Shown: in pieces, positions 1 to 7,956 of the stretch | How the letters are laid out: the number at the start of each line of letters is the position of its first letter | How positions within the stretch are numbered: the first letter of the stretch is position 1 | Assembly (NCBI GenBank): GCA_964244295.1 | Contig: CAXTIG010000060.1 | Location: 1 to 31,664, forward strand | Source: JAJAZB01 sp964244295 | GTDB lineage: Bacteria; Bacteroidota; Bacteroidia; Cytophagales; Spirosomataceae | Direction: 5' to 3' | Length of the DNA: 31,664 bases | Translations under genes and position numbers: made by a program | Notes under the pieces: generated by a model | What the model was told of the DNA's origin: nothing | The model's input: only the letters and a program-made list of their open reading frames with translations | The model's database searches: none

Positions 1-50
1 CCCCGCGCCCATGATACTGCACTCATCTGCGGGAAAGTAGGTCGCCGCCT
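1..50 (+). rRNA. rrf: 5S ribosomal RNA, 3' end (partial)
   Basis: The first ~50 bases match the 3' third of a bacterial 5S rRNA: the ATGATACTGC segment, then the GGGAAAGTAGGTCGCCGCC end that closes the molecule. The 5' part lies outside the window, so this is the tail of an rRNA operon read on the plus strand. The exact 3' end is uncertain by a few bases. A strong terminator follows immediately. Confidence 0.88.
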
Positions 51-62
51 CAATAATTACCT

Positions 63-100
63 AAGCGCCCGATTCGTAGTTTACGAATCGGGCGCTTTTT
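63..100 (+). terminator. rRNA operon terminator, shared with mcrC 3' end
   Basis: A perfect 16-bp stem (63-78 with 82-97) closes on a 3-base loop and runs into a T tract, which is a textbook intrinsic terminator for the 5S end. The minus-strand mcrC stop codon (81-83) lies in the loop and first stem base, so the right arm of the stem also encodes the last residues of McrC. It may stop transcription from both sides. Confidence 0.9.
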
Positions 101-1118
101 CGTTTAACAACTTTAATAGATCGATTTTGATGCCTTGCCAGGATTGACTTAAGTTAATGGTCTCCACCCGAATACGATGCTTGTCATCCGAAAACGTGAC
201 GGAAAGCGACTGACTAACGACCGGGTAAAGCAAAATTCCCTCGCAGGATTTATCCGAAACCGGCTGATTCTTTAGGTAAGCGAATAGCTGATACAAATGC
301 GCCGAGTGAAGTTTTTGCGCATCGAAATGCCGTTGAAAAATAGCCTCGTAATACTTCGTGTCGATGATGATTTTGCGGTGGGCGTCTTCCAGGGTGATGT
401 CCGTCTGCATTCGGGGAAGTAAGCGATGGTCTGATTCGGACGCGGTTAACTTCCAGGTAATTAATTCCCGACGTACCTTGAGTTGGTTCTGTTCGAGTCT
501 ATAAAAATTACGGACGAAGGCTTCAAATAGGGCTGCCATTCTTTTTTCTTCTCGCCAAAAATCACGGAATTGATAGCATCCGGTTTCTTCATTGACGAAC
601 TGGTTTTCATACAGCAACTGGCAAAGGTGCAGTAGTAATCGCTCACGCGGGAATCGAACCTGGGTGAGTTGTTGCTGAAACACTCGGTTAGAAAGCCGAA
701 CCTCGCTAACCTCACTCAGGCAGTGCAACAGGTAACGCGATTTTTGCCGAAGACTTTCATCCAACTCTTTGAATTGTAGCGCCAAACGAAGACTGGCTTT
801 AAGAATACTACTGAAGGCGTGATTGACCGTAAATTCATCAAAATCACAAATCGTTTTCCCAGCGCGAAGCGAATTCTGACGCAGCGTTTCGCCCAAATTC
901 AACTTGCCCCGAATCCCAGCAATCGACGTTTCTTGTTCAACGTACCGGCGCGGAAATCCAGCCCGAATTTGATGTTCGAGGTGCCGGTTCAAAATATTGA
1001 CTAATAAATTAATAAAGGAGTTATCGCCTGGTTCCGTGGCTACGTTTACGCCTGTTCGTTCGGGTAAAATATCCCAGGCGTAGCAAAGCAAGTAATACAG
1101 GTTTTGGACGGGGATCAT
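81..1118 (-). CDS. mcrC: McrC-like nuclease subunit of a modification-dependent restriction system
   Basis: This 345-residue protein resembles McrC, the PD-(D/E)xK endonuclease that works with the McrB GTPase to cut DNA carrying modified cytosines. Seen in the sequence: the N-terminal IPVQNLYYLLCYAWD segment typical of the family, a FEAFVRNFYR helix (198-207), and a nuclease core with D240 (MQTDI), D253-x-K255 (IIDTKYY) and a following YQLFAYL helix (276-282). Length is normal for McrC, so it appears intact. Its ATG overlaps the McrB stop codon as ATGA (1115-1118), which implies translational coupling. Base composition is clearly lower in GC than in mcrB. The stop codon lies inside the rRNA terminator. 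Restriction activity is inferred from family membership only. Confidence 0.85.
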   Translation of the reverse strand: MIPVQNLYYLLCYAWDILPERTGVNVATEPGDNSFINLLVNILNRHLEHQIRAGFPRRYVEQETSIAGIRGKLNLGETLRQNSLRAGKTICDFDEFTVNHAFSSILKASLRLALQFKELDESLRQKSRYLLHCLSEVSEVRLSNRVFQQQLTQVRFPRERLLLHLCQLLYENQFVNEETGCYQFRDFWREEKRMAALFEAFVRNFYRLEQNQLKVRRELITWKLTASESDHRLLPRMQTDITLEDAHRKIIIDTKYYEAIFQRHFDAQKLHSAHLYQLFAYLKNQPVSDKSCEGILLYPVVSQSLSVTFSDDKHRIRVETINLSQSWQGIKIDLLKLLNEKAPDS

Positions 1119-2773
1119 GCGGCAATCATCAGTAATCGGGCTACTTCATCGGCGGCTTTTGAAGGATCATCGAACCAGTATTCCCGGAGCAGGGGACCAA
1201 TTTCGAGTTTGATGACGCGTTGAAACCACACTTTCGGGGCCGACACGTCGGGCTGAAGAAAATAGCTGTGACCGATCTGAAAGGCCGCCGAAAGGGACGG
1301 ATCTTGCCGAATGGTTTCGTTCAGTGCTTCGATGCCCTGTGCCAAGCGCAAGCTGAACGATTCGTCCAGTCCTCGCTGCTTGAGCAAACGAACCAGTTTT
1401 TCTCCAAATTCCGGTTGTACTTCCACGAACGCGAACCGCCGTCTCAGCGCGTAATCGACCAGCGCCAGCGAGCGGTCTGCCGTATTCATCGTGCCAATCA
1501 GGTACACGTTGGGCGGAATAAAAAAAGGCGTTTCGGAATACGTGAGCGGGATGGCCTGCGCTGGAGTGCGTTTGTCGGCTTCAAGCAACAGCAGCAATTC
1601 ACCAAAAATTTTACTGAGGTTGCCCCGGTTGATTTCGTCGATGATGAACACGAACGCCTGGCGCGGGTGCCGTTGGGCCAATAGGCAAAATTCATAAAAC
1701 GGTCCGTTGCGCAGCCGAAAACCGCCGCGCCCGTCGGGACGATAGCCCTGCACGAAGTCGTCGTAGGCGTAGGATTGGTGAAACTGAACGGTGCGCAAGC
1801 GGGCTGTGTCGCGCCCGCCGAGCAAGGTTTCGGCGAGCTGCTGCGCCATGAATGTTTTCCCCACCCCCGGCGGGCCTTGCAAAATCAGGTTGCGCTTGTG
1901 TTGGAGAGCGGCTAATGCTTCCGAAACCAGTTCGTCTGGTTGCAGCAACTCCTCCCGCGACGAGTTGGCGGCAATACTGGCCCGGTAAGCGGGTGGCCCC
2001 GGTTCCGCCAGGGTGTCGGGAATTGGCCGCTGGTTGGCTTCGCCATAGCGCTCAACGAGCGTTTGCAGGTAGGCAATGGCCGACTCCAGTTCCGTGAAAT
2101 GCGCCACCACTTCGAGGCGATCGTGGACAACCGCCGAACCCGACCAAAGCCCGGCGATAAGTTCGGACTGGTTGAAACGGCAAAACAACTGATGGGCCGC
2201 CGTGTGCCCCGCCTTGTCGGGCGGGAAAAGGGCCAGCCAGCAATCCGACGCGCCGAAATGATGGCTTCCCGAAAAATCCACGAGGTGTAGCCGCTGGTCG
2301 GTTAGGTGGAGCGTCTGTTGAATTTCCTCGCCAATTTCCCGTAACGCCTGCTCTACCACAGTCGCCTCATTTTTCCGGTAAAAAAACGAGTGGAAGAGTT
2401 TGAAGTACGAAAGCCGACCGCTCTTTTGCCAGATTCGGAAGGGGTCGTTTTTGGAATACGTTGCCAATCCCTCCGTCAGCCGGGCACCGTATTTTTCAAA
2501 AAAAGCGACGTTGCGTTCCTCAATTTCATGGCGAATGAGCTCCACGTCGGCGGGCGAAAGCGGCGGGCGGCCTTCCTCCAGTTGATTCAGCACCTCGTAA
2601 CGCAGCAAATTCACTGGCGAAAACCGCCGCTCGACGCGCTGGTAGTGGCGTATCAATTCCTGCACCGTGGCCGAAGGCAAGGCGTTGAGCCGGGCGAAGA
2701 GCGTGGCTTCGTCTTCGAGCGCGTACAGGGCGCGGGCCACGTCCTGGAGTTGGTGCAGCGCGGCCTCAGGCAT
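1115..2773 (-). CDS. mcrB: McrB-like AAA+ GTPase of a restriction system
   Basis: This 552-residue protein has an McrB-type AAA+ motor at its C-terminal half: Walker A GPPGVGKT (300-307), Walker B FVFIIDE (374-380) and the family-diagnostic GTMNTADRS signature (427-435), followed by ALRRRF arginine fingers. In McrBC this motor hydrolyses GTP and drives the McrC nuclease. The first ~270 residues should recognise the target. I cannot assign them to a named DNA-reading domain; they contain an IWQKSGRLSYFKLFHSFF stretch and a region that may be a small alpha/beta fold. The start overlaps the DUF4350 stop by 8 bases and the stop overlaps mcrC by 4, so the three are almost certainly co-translated. 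The signature argues against a MoxR ATPase, which usually occupies this operon position. Confidence 0.85.
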   Translation of the reverse strand: MPEAALHQLQDVARALYALEDEATLFARLNALPSATVQELIRHYQRVERRFSPVNLLRYEVLNQLEEGRPPLSPADVELIRHEIEERNVAFFEKYGARLTEGLATYSKNDPFRIWQKSGRLSYFKLFHSFFYRKNEATVVEQALREIGEEIQQTLHLTDQRLHLVDFSGSHHFGASDCWLALFPPDKAGHTAAHQLFCRFNQSELIAGLWSGSAVVHDRLEVVAHFTELESAIAYLQTLVERYGEANQRPIPDTLAEPGPPAYRASIAANSSREELLQPDELVSEALAALQHKRNLILQGPPGVGKTFMAQQLAETLLGGRDTARLRTVQFHQSYAYDDFVQGYRPDGRGGFRLRNGPFYEFCLLAQRHPRQAFVFIIDEINRGNLSKIFGELLLLLEADKRTPAQAIPLTYSETPFFIPPNVYLIGTMNTADRSLALVDYALRRRFAFVEVQPEFGEKLVRLLKQRGLDESFSLRLAQGIEALNETIRQDPSLSAAFQIGHSYFLQPDVSAPKVWFQRVIKLEIGPLLREYWFDDPSKAADEVARLLMIAA

Positions 2774-3968
2774 GGTGGGGTTGGTAAAACGCGTCGATGC
2801 GCCGGGTCAGATCGAGCAGGTCGGCTTCGCTCAGTGGCCCGCCGGTACGAATCGCTTCGACGCGATCGAGCAGGGCATCCACGTCGGGGCGGGCCACGCC
2901 GCTTTTCCCCGCCAGACGCTGCCGGGCTTCTTCATCAAATTCCGGGGCGGCGAGTTGGTAGTGTTGCCGCGCGAAGGCCAGCCAGTGGGCGATTTTTTTC
3001 AAGGCCAAATCACGATGGTTTCCCTGTTGAAAATAAAGCTGCCCGACGGTTTCCACAAATTCCAGCGAGGTGTTGCGCGGCGGCTCCACCACCGGAATGG
3101 GCCGCTGCCGCCGCCGACTTTGCACCAGCAGGTACAGCACTAGCGTAGCCAAAATCAGGTAGTACGCCCAGCGCAGCGAGGGGTGACTCAGCAAAAACCG
3201 AAACAGCGACTGGCTCCCCACGCGGCCCTGTTTCCCGTATTCGTCCCAAAACATCGGCCCGGCGGGCAGGTACGAAAGCGCCTTGAACACGTAGGCGTCG
3301 GTAGGTTTTTGCAGGACGTAAAAATTGCTGAACGCCACGGGCACGGTATGCAGGAAAAACGCGCCTTTCCCGAAGGGAACCTGGATAAAATTGGCCTGCC
3401 CCCGGTTGTTCACGCCCAGAATTCGGGCACGGCTCAACGCCGGTTTAGGCAAACTGTCTGGTTCGAGGTACGCGGTGGCCCAGTTGCGGCGGTAGGCGTA
3501 GGCACGCGGGGCTTGCAGGCGGGGGTTGGTAAAATTCAGGCTGGTCGAATCCTGGTTGAGCAGGTCTACCCCCATCCGGGCGGACACGCCCAGGGTATCT
3601 TCCAACCGGCCCGGAAACTCCTGAGCGGAGAGAAAAACCTGATTTCCTCGGGCGGCGTAGGCCAGCAATTCGTCGAGGTCGGGTTCGTCGAAATTCACCT
3701 GCTGGTCGATGAAGACGTAGCTGCTGCGGGGGGGCAAAGCGGTTTCAGTCAGGTGGTTGTACACCGGCACGCGCACCGTGCGGATAGCTTCGGGGCCGAA
3801 CAAACCCGGCAGCAACTCGTACAGGGCGCGGGTGCCGTAGGGAATAGCGTCGCGGTTAGAGTACGTTGGCTTCCAGTCGATGGGTTTGGGCCGAAAGTAT
3901 TCCACCGCGACGAAGGCCAGCATCGTTGCGCCGAGGAGCAGAAGGTATTTGGTGGAGGGGTTTTTCAA
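2766..3968 (-). CDS. DUF4350-type membrane-anchored protein
   Basis: This 400-residue protein has an N-terminal membrane segment (about 8-22), a long outside domain opening with YSNRDAIPYGTRALYELLP, a second membrane segment (about 264-283) followed by basic residues, and a helical cytoplasmic tail of ~115 residues. The layout and opening motif fit the DUF4350 family, whose core resembles an inactive GATase-like fold and which is normally encoded with DUF4129, RDD, SpoIIM, MoxR and DUF58 proteins. The biochemical role is unknown. It lies 11 bases after DUF4129 and overlaps mcrB by 8 bases, so it physically links the membrane cluster with the restriction genes. Confidence 0.78.
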   Translation of the reverse strand: MKNPSTKYLLLLGATMLAFVAVEYFRPKPIDWKPTYSNRDAIPYGTRALYELLPGLFGPEAIRTVRVPVYNHLTETALPPRSSYVFIDQQVNFDEPDLDELLAYAARGNQVFLSAQEFPGRLEDTLGVSARMGVDLLNQDSTSLNFTNPRLQAPRAYAYRRNWATAYLEPDSLPKPALSRARILGVNNRGQANFIQVPFGKGAFFLHTVPVAFSNFYVLQKPTDAYVFKALSYLPAGPMFWDEYGKQGRVGSQSLFRFLLSHPSLRWAYYLILATLVLYLLVQSRRRQRPIPVVEPPRNTSLEFVETVGQLYFQQGNHRDLALKKIAHWLAFARQHYQLAAPEFDEEARQRLAGKSGVARPDVDALLDRVEAIRTGGPLSEADLLDLTRRIDAFYQPHHA

Positions 3969-3979
3969 GACAAAAATTA

Positions 3980-4702
3980 TTAACGAGCCGCTATCGGCAG
4001 AGCTGCCCCAAATTCCTCAAATCGACTTTGGGCCGCTTCAAACTGCGTCGCATCGAGCGGCAGGTTGCCGTACCAGACGAACTCGAACTGGTTGGTGAGG
4101 CGCTCAAAATCGGGCCGTAAGCGTTCGGGGTGCAGTTCTCCGACGTAAGTCCGGTTGGTTTTGTTGGGTTGCCAATCAATAAAATCAGCGTCGCTGAGGC
4201 GCTTGAGGGTCTGGAGGTAGTGCAGGCGCAGGGCAAGCCGGTACTGCTGCCGGGCCAGAGCGGCGGCGATTTCTTCGCTGAAATCGATGACGTGAATGTT
4301 TTCCGATTCCACCCCGTACCCCAGCCCCGACTCCGCCCCCCGGCGACCGAGCAACCCGGCCACGTCCATGCCCATCAATTTCCAGACGGTAAAAACGGCC
4401 ACCCCGACCACGAAAGCCACCGTCAGCCAGTCGCGGGTGTTTTTGCGGTCGGGGTCGTAGAGCCACTCGGCAATCCAGCGTAGAAAACGCTCCCAGACCC
4501 GCCCTAGTACGCTTTCTTCGTTGGTTTGCACGTCCTGGCCGTACTGAAATTCACGGTCGGCCCGCAGGCGCTCCCAGGCGGCGGCATCAGCGCGGCGGGC
4601 CACCACGGGCGAACGGTCGGGGGGTAGCGTGGGTTTGGGGGCGGCGATGGCCCCCAGCGTCAGCAGCAGGAGCCAAAGGCCGAGGCTAATCGTTTTGTTC
4701 AC
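3980..4702 (-). CDS. DUF4129-type membrane protein
   Basis: This 240-residue protein starts with a cleavable signal or membrane segment (about 5-21, ending AIAAP), has an extracytoplasmic stretch, a membrane helix near 93-113 (TVAFVVGVAVFTVWKL), and a C-terminal cytoplasmic part with LALRLHYLQTLKRLSDADFIDW and FVWYGNLPLD, which are typical DUF4129 features. Members are found beside transglutaminase-like or MoxR/DUF58 genes, but no reaction is established. The gene overlaps the upstream membrane-protein gene by 17 bases and ends 11 bases before DUF4350, so it belongs to the same transcript. Confidence 0.78.
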   Translation of the reverse strand: MNKTISLGLWLLLLTLGAIAAPKPTLPPDRSPVVARRADAAAWERLRADREFQYGQDVQTNEESVLGRVWERFLRWIAEWLYDPDRKNTRDWLTVAFVVGVAVFTVWKLMGMDVAGLLGRRGAESGLGYGVESENIHVIDFSEEIAAALARQQYRLALRLHYLQTLKRLSDADFIDWQPNKTNRTYVGELHPERLRPDFERLTNQFEFVWYGNLPLDATQFEAAQSRFEEFGAALPIAAR

Positions 4703-5582
4703 CGAAAAAAGGCGTTGGAGGCGGAGTCGTCCCGATTTGTTCGAGGCCTTGCAGCAGGCCGGTTCCTTCCTTGAGTTCCACCAGATTAAAATACTGAAAG
4801 CCCAGCGCCAGTACCGCCACCGACTTGAGCAGGGTGCTGGCTACCGTCGCGATCATCGTGGCGACGACGAGCGGCAGGGTGAGGTCGCCGGAGAGTATCT
4901 CCATCGTTTTGAGAACGGTCACGATCAGCACCGGCAGTTGAAACACGTAGCTGGCGACGGCGACGATGAAATAAACCACCACCAGCAAGCCGAAGGTAGA
5001 CCACCACTTGCCCTCCACCAGCCGGTACGAACGGCTCATCGCCTCGCCCAAATCAAGGCGCTCCTGTACCAGCGCCATCGCGCTCAACGACAGGGCGATA
5101 GCCAGGTAAATTCCCGGAATGAGCAGGAAAATCGAGGCGAAGAGGATGATGAAAAACAAGGCCAGGGAAAGCAAAAAACCCCAGCCGAGCGATTGGCGGA
5201 CGCGGAGCCACACCGTCGATACGTCCGGCGGACGGTTGCCCGCCGCCTCGTATTCGGCCAGAAACGAGCAGACCGTCAGCGAAAGCAGCACGCCTGCCAA
5301 GCCCGAAAAAAGCAGGGTTAGCCAGTACTCCGGGGAAAAAAAACGGCTCATGATGCTGAAGGTACTGGTGTCGACGCTCCCCGTCCCCGACCGGCGGGTC
5401 ACCAGCGAAAGCACCTGCGACTGGTACAAGCCGCCCACGATACCCGCTAGCAGGGCCACCGGAGCCACGATGTAGAGCAGGCAGAGCGAGAAGGGCTTAA
5501 AATGCCGGGTGACGAACTGAAACGTGGCGTTGAGTTTCTGACCAAAATCGCGTTCGTGGCGTAGTTCGAGAGGGGAGGGCAT
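4686..5582 (-). CDS. Multi-pass membrane protein of unknown function
   Basis: This 298-residue protein has six or seven strongly hydrophobic segments and little else. The segment MSRSYRLVEGKWWSTFGLLVVV resembles the DUF975/DUF4013-like and glycerophosphodiesterase membrane-domain proteins often found in DUF4129/DUF4350 clusters, but I cannot name one family with certainty. It is the first gene of the tightly overlapped set running through to mcrC. Upstream, a 153-base gap with a palindrome separates it from SpoIIM, so it may have its own promoter; none was recognised. Confidence 0.6.
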   Translation of the reverse strand: MPSPLELRHERDFGQKLNATFQFVTRHFKPFSLCLLYIVAPVALLAGIVGGLYQSQVLSLVTRRSGTGSVDTSTFSIMSRFFSPEYWLTLLFSGLAGVLLSLTVCSFLAEYEAAGNRPPDVSTVWLRVRQSLGWGFLLSLALFFIILFASIFLLIPGIYLAIALSLSAMALVQERLDLGEAMSRSYRLVEGKWWSTFGLLVVVYFIVAVASYVFQLPVLIVTVLKTMEILSGDLTLPLVVATMIATVASTLLKSVAVLALGFQYFNLVELKEGTGLLQGLEQIGTTPPPTPFFGEQND

Positions 5583-5651
5583 CTGGTTTGTGGTTTACGG
5601 TTTGTGGTTTAGGACGGTCCGCCGCTGCGGTTGAAAACCAGGGATGCTTTT

Positions 5652-5729
5652 GTCACGCTGAGCGGAGTCGAAGCCCGGCGGCGTGACATCGGTGGCGTAG
5701 CGTTGCGCTTCGACTCCGCTCAGCGTGAC
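5652..5729. repeat. Inverted repeat, 22-bp perfect arms
   Basis: Arms 5652-5673 and 5708-5729 are perfect reverse complements (GTCACGCTGAGCGGAGTCGA...). A partial extra copy of the GCGTGACA end lies between them. This kind of short palindrome is scattered through many bacterial genomes as a non-coding dispersed repeat. It sits between SpoIIM and the next gene on the same strand and could attenuate readthrough. Confidence 0.8.
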
Positions 5730-5735
5730 CGGGCG

Positions 5736-6677
5736 CTACTCACTTTTTTGCAACTGAATCGGGTACCAGACGAAATACCAGCCGATGAACGCCGCTGAGG
5801 CGGCGATGATGCCCCCGCTCAGGTACCAGGGCAGGGGCAGGCGGGTGACGAAACTTTCGAGAAAACCCGCCGCAATGAAAATGGGCACCAACCCAACGGC
5901 GATTTTCAACCCTTGTTTTGCCCCTTGCCGAAACGAATGCAAGCGCGGGTACGTGCCGGGAAACAACAGGCTGTTGCCCATCACCAACCCGGCGCAGCCC
6001 GCGATGACGATGGCCGAAATTTCCAGCGTGCCGTGAATCCAGACCGTGAGCAAGGAGGTGAGGAGGAAACCTTTTTGGTAAAAAAACGTCTGAAACGCCC
6101 CCAGCATCACGCCGTTTTGAAACAACAACCACACCGTTCCCGCCGAGAACGTGATGCCCAGCACGAAGGCAAAAAAGGCCACCCGGATGTTGTTGAAGGT
6201 GATGGCGAGGAACATCTCCGCCTGACCGGCGCTTTTGTAAATCGCCAGCGGGTCGCCTTTTTCGATGTTTTCCAGGGTTTGATTCACGTAGCCGTCGCCG
6301 AGGATGAGCCGCACGAAGGTGTCGTCGTGCAGCGCCGACACCACGCCGAGGGCCACCGCCGCCGCGAAAATCAGGAACGCGTACAGCAACTGCCGGTGCG
6401 AATCGCGGAACAGCCGGGGCAGTTCGCTGCGCCAAAACCGCCAGAAGCGATCCCGCTCTTCGGGGCGGTTGCGGTAAATCTGTTGGTGAAGGCGGGCGGC
6501 CACGCCGTTGAGGTACTGCGTGACGGGCGCGTTGGGGTAGAACGTGCGGGCGTAGGCCAAATCATCAGTGAGTTCGATGAAGCGCTCCGAAAGCACGTTG
6601 GGATCGCCGGGGCGGGCGTCCTGCTCAATGGCTTTCCACTTGTCGGCGTTCTGGCGGATAAAAACGGCTTCGCGCAT
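5736..6677 (-). CDS. SpoIIM family (stage II sporulation protein M-like) membrane protein
   Basis: This 313-residue protein has a soluble N-terminal ~100 residues (FIRQNADKWKAIE opening, RARTFYPNAPV-like region) followed by about six membrane segments. Conserved SpoIIM features are present: NNIRVAFFAFVLGITF, the short VWIHGTLEISAIVIAG motif and GLKIAVGLVPIFIAAGFLESF. The organism shows no sign of sporulating; in Bacteroidota and Actinobacteria this family is encoded with RDD and MoxR-linked membrane proteins and its function is unknown. The divergent RDD gene on the other side of a repeat-filled gap fits that context. Confidence 0.85.
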   Translation of the reverse strand: MREAVFIRQNADKWKAIEQDARPGDPNVLSERFIELTDDLAYARTFYPNAPVTQYLNGVAARLHQQIYRNRPEERDRFWRFWRSELPRLFRDSHRQLLYAFLIFAAAVALGVVSALHDDTFVRLILGDGYVNQTLENIEKGDPLAIYKSAGQAEMFLAITFNNIRVAFFAFVLGITFSAGTVWLLFQNGVMLGAFQTFFYQKGFLLTSLLTVWIHGTLEISAIVIAGCAGLVMGNSLLFPGTYPRLHSFRQGAKQGLKIAVGLVPIFIAAGFLESFVTRLPLPWYLSGGIIAASAAFIGWYFVWYPIQLQKSE

Positions 6678-7111
6678 TCGGGCTGGGTGGTTTATGGTTT
6701 GTAGTTGGTGGTTTAGCTACGCTGAATCTTCGATTTGTGGTTAGGCCTAACGTATCAACCCGTCGTTTTCCGTCGCATAGCGACCCAACGTTTGTAGAAA
6801 AAAGTAACTCGCTCGTTTTTTGCCGGGCCGCCGGAGCGGTCGCGTAGCGACCCCATGTTTGTAGAAAATGGATAGCTCCGTTCGTGCCTGGTCGCGTAGC
6901 GACCCAACCAACCAGCCTCGGTTGGGTCGCTACGCGACCAGGCACGAACGGGAATAGCCGTTTTTCTACAAACATTTGATGCCTAACGGCATCCCCAACG
7001 ATGGGTCGATATGGTAGGTTGTCAGGCAGGTCGTGAAAAGCTACAAACCACAAACCACCAACTACAAACCGCAAACCCTAAATTAGCCGTTTCAACCTCA
7101 ACAATCCAAGC
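6678..7111. repeat. Repeat-filled gap between divergent SpoIIM and RDD genes
   Basis: No convincing gene lies in these 434 bases. Four copies of a unit built from a GTCGCGTAGCGAC palindrome and a TGTTTGTAGAAAA tail are present: 6772-6801, 6839-6868, 6891-6905 (no tail) and an inverted copy at 6924-6974. The last two form a hairpin with 32-bp arms (6878-6909 with 6920-6951, one loop of 10 bases). Both ends carry TTTGTGGTTT-type low-complexity tracts, in opposite orientation at about 6690-6740 and 7040-7078. The promoters for SpoIIM and RDD should be here but were not recognised. Confidence 0.82.
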
Positions 7112-7840
7112 ATGGAAGGCCTGCTGATTGAAACCACGCAGAACGTCACCCTCGAATACCAGCCCGCCAGCATCGGCGAGCGCATCCTGGCCTACCTGCT
7201 CGACGCGCTGGTGGCCTTTGCCTGGGTGTTGAGCGTAAGTCTGGTATTCGGGATTTTTTCGAATGAAAACCTCCGCGACACTGAAGGCTTTTTCCTGCTG
7301 TTTGCCGTGCTGATTCTGCCCGTCGTGTTCTACGATTTAGCGTTTGAAATCCTGCTCAACGGCCAGAGCATTGGCAAAAAAGCCCTCGGCATTCGGGTTG
7401 TGATGCTCGACGGACGACAACCTACGCTGGGGGCGTACCTGATGCGCTGGCTGTTCCGGTTGGTGGATATCACGCTTTTTTCGGGCGTGGTGGCGGTGAT
7501 TACGATTGCCGTCAACGGCAAAGGCCAACGCCTGGGCGATTTGGCTGCGAAAACAACGGTCGTGAAACTGCGCCCGCCCGTATCGCTCGAACGCGTCGTG
7601 GCCGTGCCCGCCGTTGACCCCACCTACCGGGTCACGTACCCCGAAGCCAGCCTGCTCAGCGACCGCGACGCAACCACGCTCCGGCAGGCGCTCAACAAGG
7701 GCTTGGCGGTGGGCAACGCAACGCTCGTGGAGACGGCTGCCCGCAAAGCGCGGGAGGTGACGGGGATTCGCGGGGAGGGCGACGACGTGCAGTTTTTACA
7801 CGTGTTGCTCCGCGACCACGCGCATTTGAGTTTGGGGTAG
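7112..7840 (+). CDS. RDD family membrane protein
   Basis: This 242-residue protein opens with IETTQNVTLEYQPASIGERILAYLLD, the RDD-family entry helix with its R and D residues, followed by about four membrane segments and the QSIGKKALGIRVV and GQRLGDLAAKTTVV motifs typical of RDD proteins. The C-terminal ~60 residues form a soluble tail that may be helical. RDD proteins are proposed transporters or membrane adaptors; the substrate here is unknown. Together with SpoIIM, DUF4129 and DUF4350 it completes the cluster usually linked to MoxR ATPases. Its stop codon ends at 7840, the first base of a large inverted repeat. Confidence 0.85.
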   Translation: MEGLLIETTQNVTLEYQPASIGERILAYLLDALVAFAWVLSVSLVFGIFSNENLRDTEGFFLLFAVLILPVVFYDLAFEILLNGQSIGKKALGIRVVMLDGRQPTLGAYLMRWLFRLVDITLFSGVVAVITIAVNGKGQRLGDLAAKTTVVKLRPPVSLERVVAVPAVDPTYRVTYPEASLLSDRDATTLRQALNKGLAVGNATLVETAARKAREVTGIRGEGDDVQFLHVLLRDHAHLSLG

Positions 7841-7956
7841 CAACCCTGACAGCGGCCAACGGCCCTGTCAGCGGTTGCGCCTCACCGGATAACCGAATCG
7901 TGGCTACCGACCAGCCTGCAACCGCTGACAGGGCCGTTGGCCGCTGTCAGGGTTGC
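7840..7956. terminator. Large inverted repeat acting as likely bidirectional terminator
   Basis: Perfect 39-bp arms (7840-7878 and 7918-7956) flank a 39-base spacer. The element starts in the last base of the RDD stop codon and contains the stop and last codons of the convergent kinase gene (7947-7949). It is likely a dispersed palindromic repeat that now separates the two convergent genes. It lacks a clear T tract, so termination is an inference from position. Confidence 0.7.

Noticed and set aside
1115..2773. MoxR ATPase as an alternative name for the AAA+ protein
   Set aside because: The GTMNTADRS signature and the directly coupled McrC nuclease point to McrB.
6772..6974. CRISPR array in the repeat-rich gap
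   Set aside because: The spacing is irregular, units are palindromic with one inverted copy, and no cas genes are present.
6625..7074. A 149-codon minus-strand frame in the repeat-filled gap
   Set aside because: It translates REP-like repeats and low-complexity tracts, and overlaps the SpoIIM start.
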